From: Alphaproteobacteria bacterium UBA2966
Lineage (GTDB): Bacteria > Pseudomonadota > Alphaproteobacteria > UBA2966
Direction of reading: 5' to 3'
Length of the DNA: 14,357 nt
Assembly (NCBI GenBank): GCA_002348365.1
Contig: DEBC01000063.1
Coordinates: 1-14,357 of the forward strand
The translations under genes and the position numbers were made by a program. Shown piece after piece: positions 14,202 through 14,357 of this stretch. A model generated the notes under the pieces. The model ran no database searches. It saw only the letters and a program-made list of their open reading frames with translations, and was not told the origin of the DNA. The first letter of the stretch is position 1. Every line of letters begins with the position of its first letter.

Positions 14202-14357
14202 CTATTGCGGAACATATCCCATCCAGCCCGCCATTTCGGCGCGCGTGAACTGTTTGATATTGGCGCCATCCGGAAGGACCCGGCTCTCCGTTGCCTGGTA
14301 AAGGCCCTGCATGATTTTGACCAAAGTGGATTTACCGCAACCGTTCGGACCCACGAT
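14202..14357 (-). pseudogene. Upstream part of the type I secretion ABC ATPase, ended by TAG after the Q-loop
   Basis: Reading into the window from its right edge, 51 codons are open in the frame of the fusion gene: IVGPNGCGKSTLVKIMQGLY (Walker A, GPNGCGKST) to GYVPQ (Q-loop), then TAG at 14204-14202, then VFLFEGTV. In peptidase/HlyB-type exporters the Q-loop is followed by an acidic residue and a hydrophobic F-L-F step, so the stop replaces a residue within the domain, most simply GAG (Glu) to TAG. The membrane domain, if present, lies beyond the window. Confidence 0.8.

Overview
The window looks like Alphaproteobacteria, possibly a Rhodospirillales-type genome. This rests on protein character (a type I secretion ABC/HlyD/TolC set, a FecR-domain secreted protein, a CHASE2-cyclase, alphaproteobacterial-style SUMF1 and TPR/SEL1 proteins) and moderately high GC. 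It is an inference, since there is no rRNA or other marker gene. No tRNA, rRNA, CRISPR array or insertion sequence was seen.

Layout, left to right: (1) 1-1152, minus strand: a CPA2 cation/proton antiporter cut by the window edge and broken by a one-base frameshift in a C6 run. (2) 1333-2190, minus: an intact Hanks-type Ser/Thr kinase. It diverges from (3) 2293-4074, plus: an exported peptidoglycan-binding/TPR-like protein. (4) 4361-4966, plus: a SEL1-repeat exported protein. (5) 4967-5440: a non-coding leader with the window's only strongly AT-rich patch. (6) 5441-6666, plus: a FecR-domain protein resembling the N-terminal part of type I-secreted adhesins, broken by a one-base deletion near 5837 and ending in an acidic stretch, followed by a strong hairpin. 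(7) 6815-7243, plus: the C-terminal half of a degenerate HD-GYP domain. (8) 10032 down to 7310, minus: a TolC-family outer-membrane protein split by an in-frame TAA, with an unusual NPFDQP-repeat tail, then a periplasmic SUMF1-domain protein. (9) 10419-12758, plus: an intact CHASE2-adenylate/guanylate cyclase divergent from TolC. (10) 14357 down to 12924, minus: a type I secretion ABC ATPase, interrupted by an in-frame TAG after the Q-loop and then fused in frame to the back two-thirds of an HlyD adaptor.

The right two-thirds reads as one type I secretion/surface-adhesin locus: substrate (FecR protein), ABC exporter, HlyD adaptor and TolC channel, with a cyclase, an HD-GYP remnant and a SUMF1 protein beside it. 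Every core secretion component visible here is damaged (frameshift, two nonsense codons, one gene-fusing deletion). The cyclase, SUMF1, kinase and TPR genes are intact. The most economical reading is recent pseudogenisation of this secretion system, or a consensus sequence with several errors. Remapping reads over five specific positions would separate the two. I did not find convincing evidence of a wholly new system. The points most worth a second look are the ABC-HlyD fusion, the recurrent stops at expected Glu positions, the NPFDQP tail on TolC, and the HD-GYP remnant that has lost its ligands.
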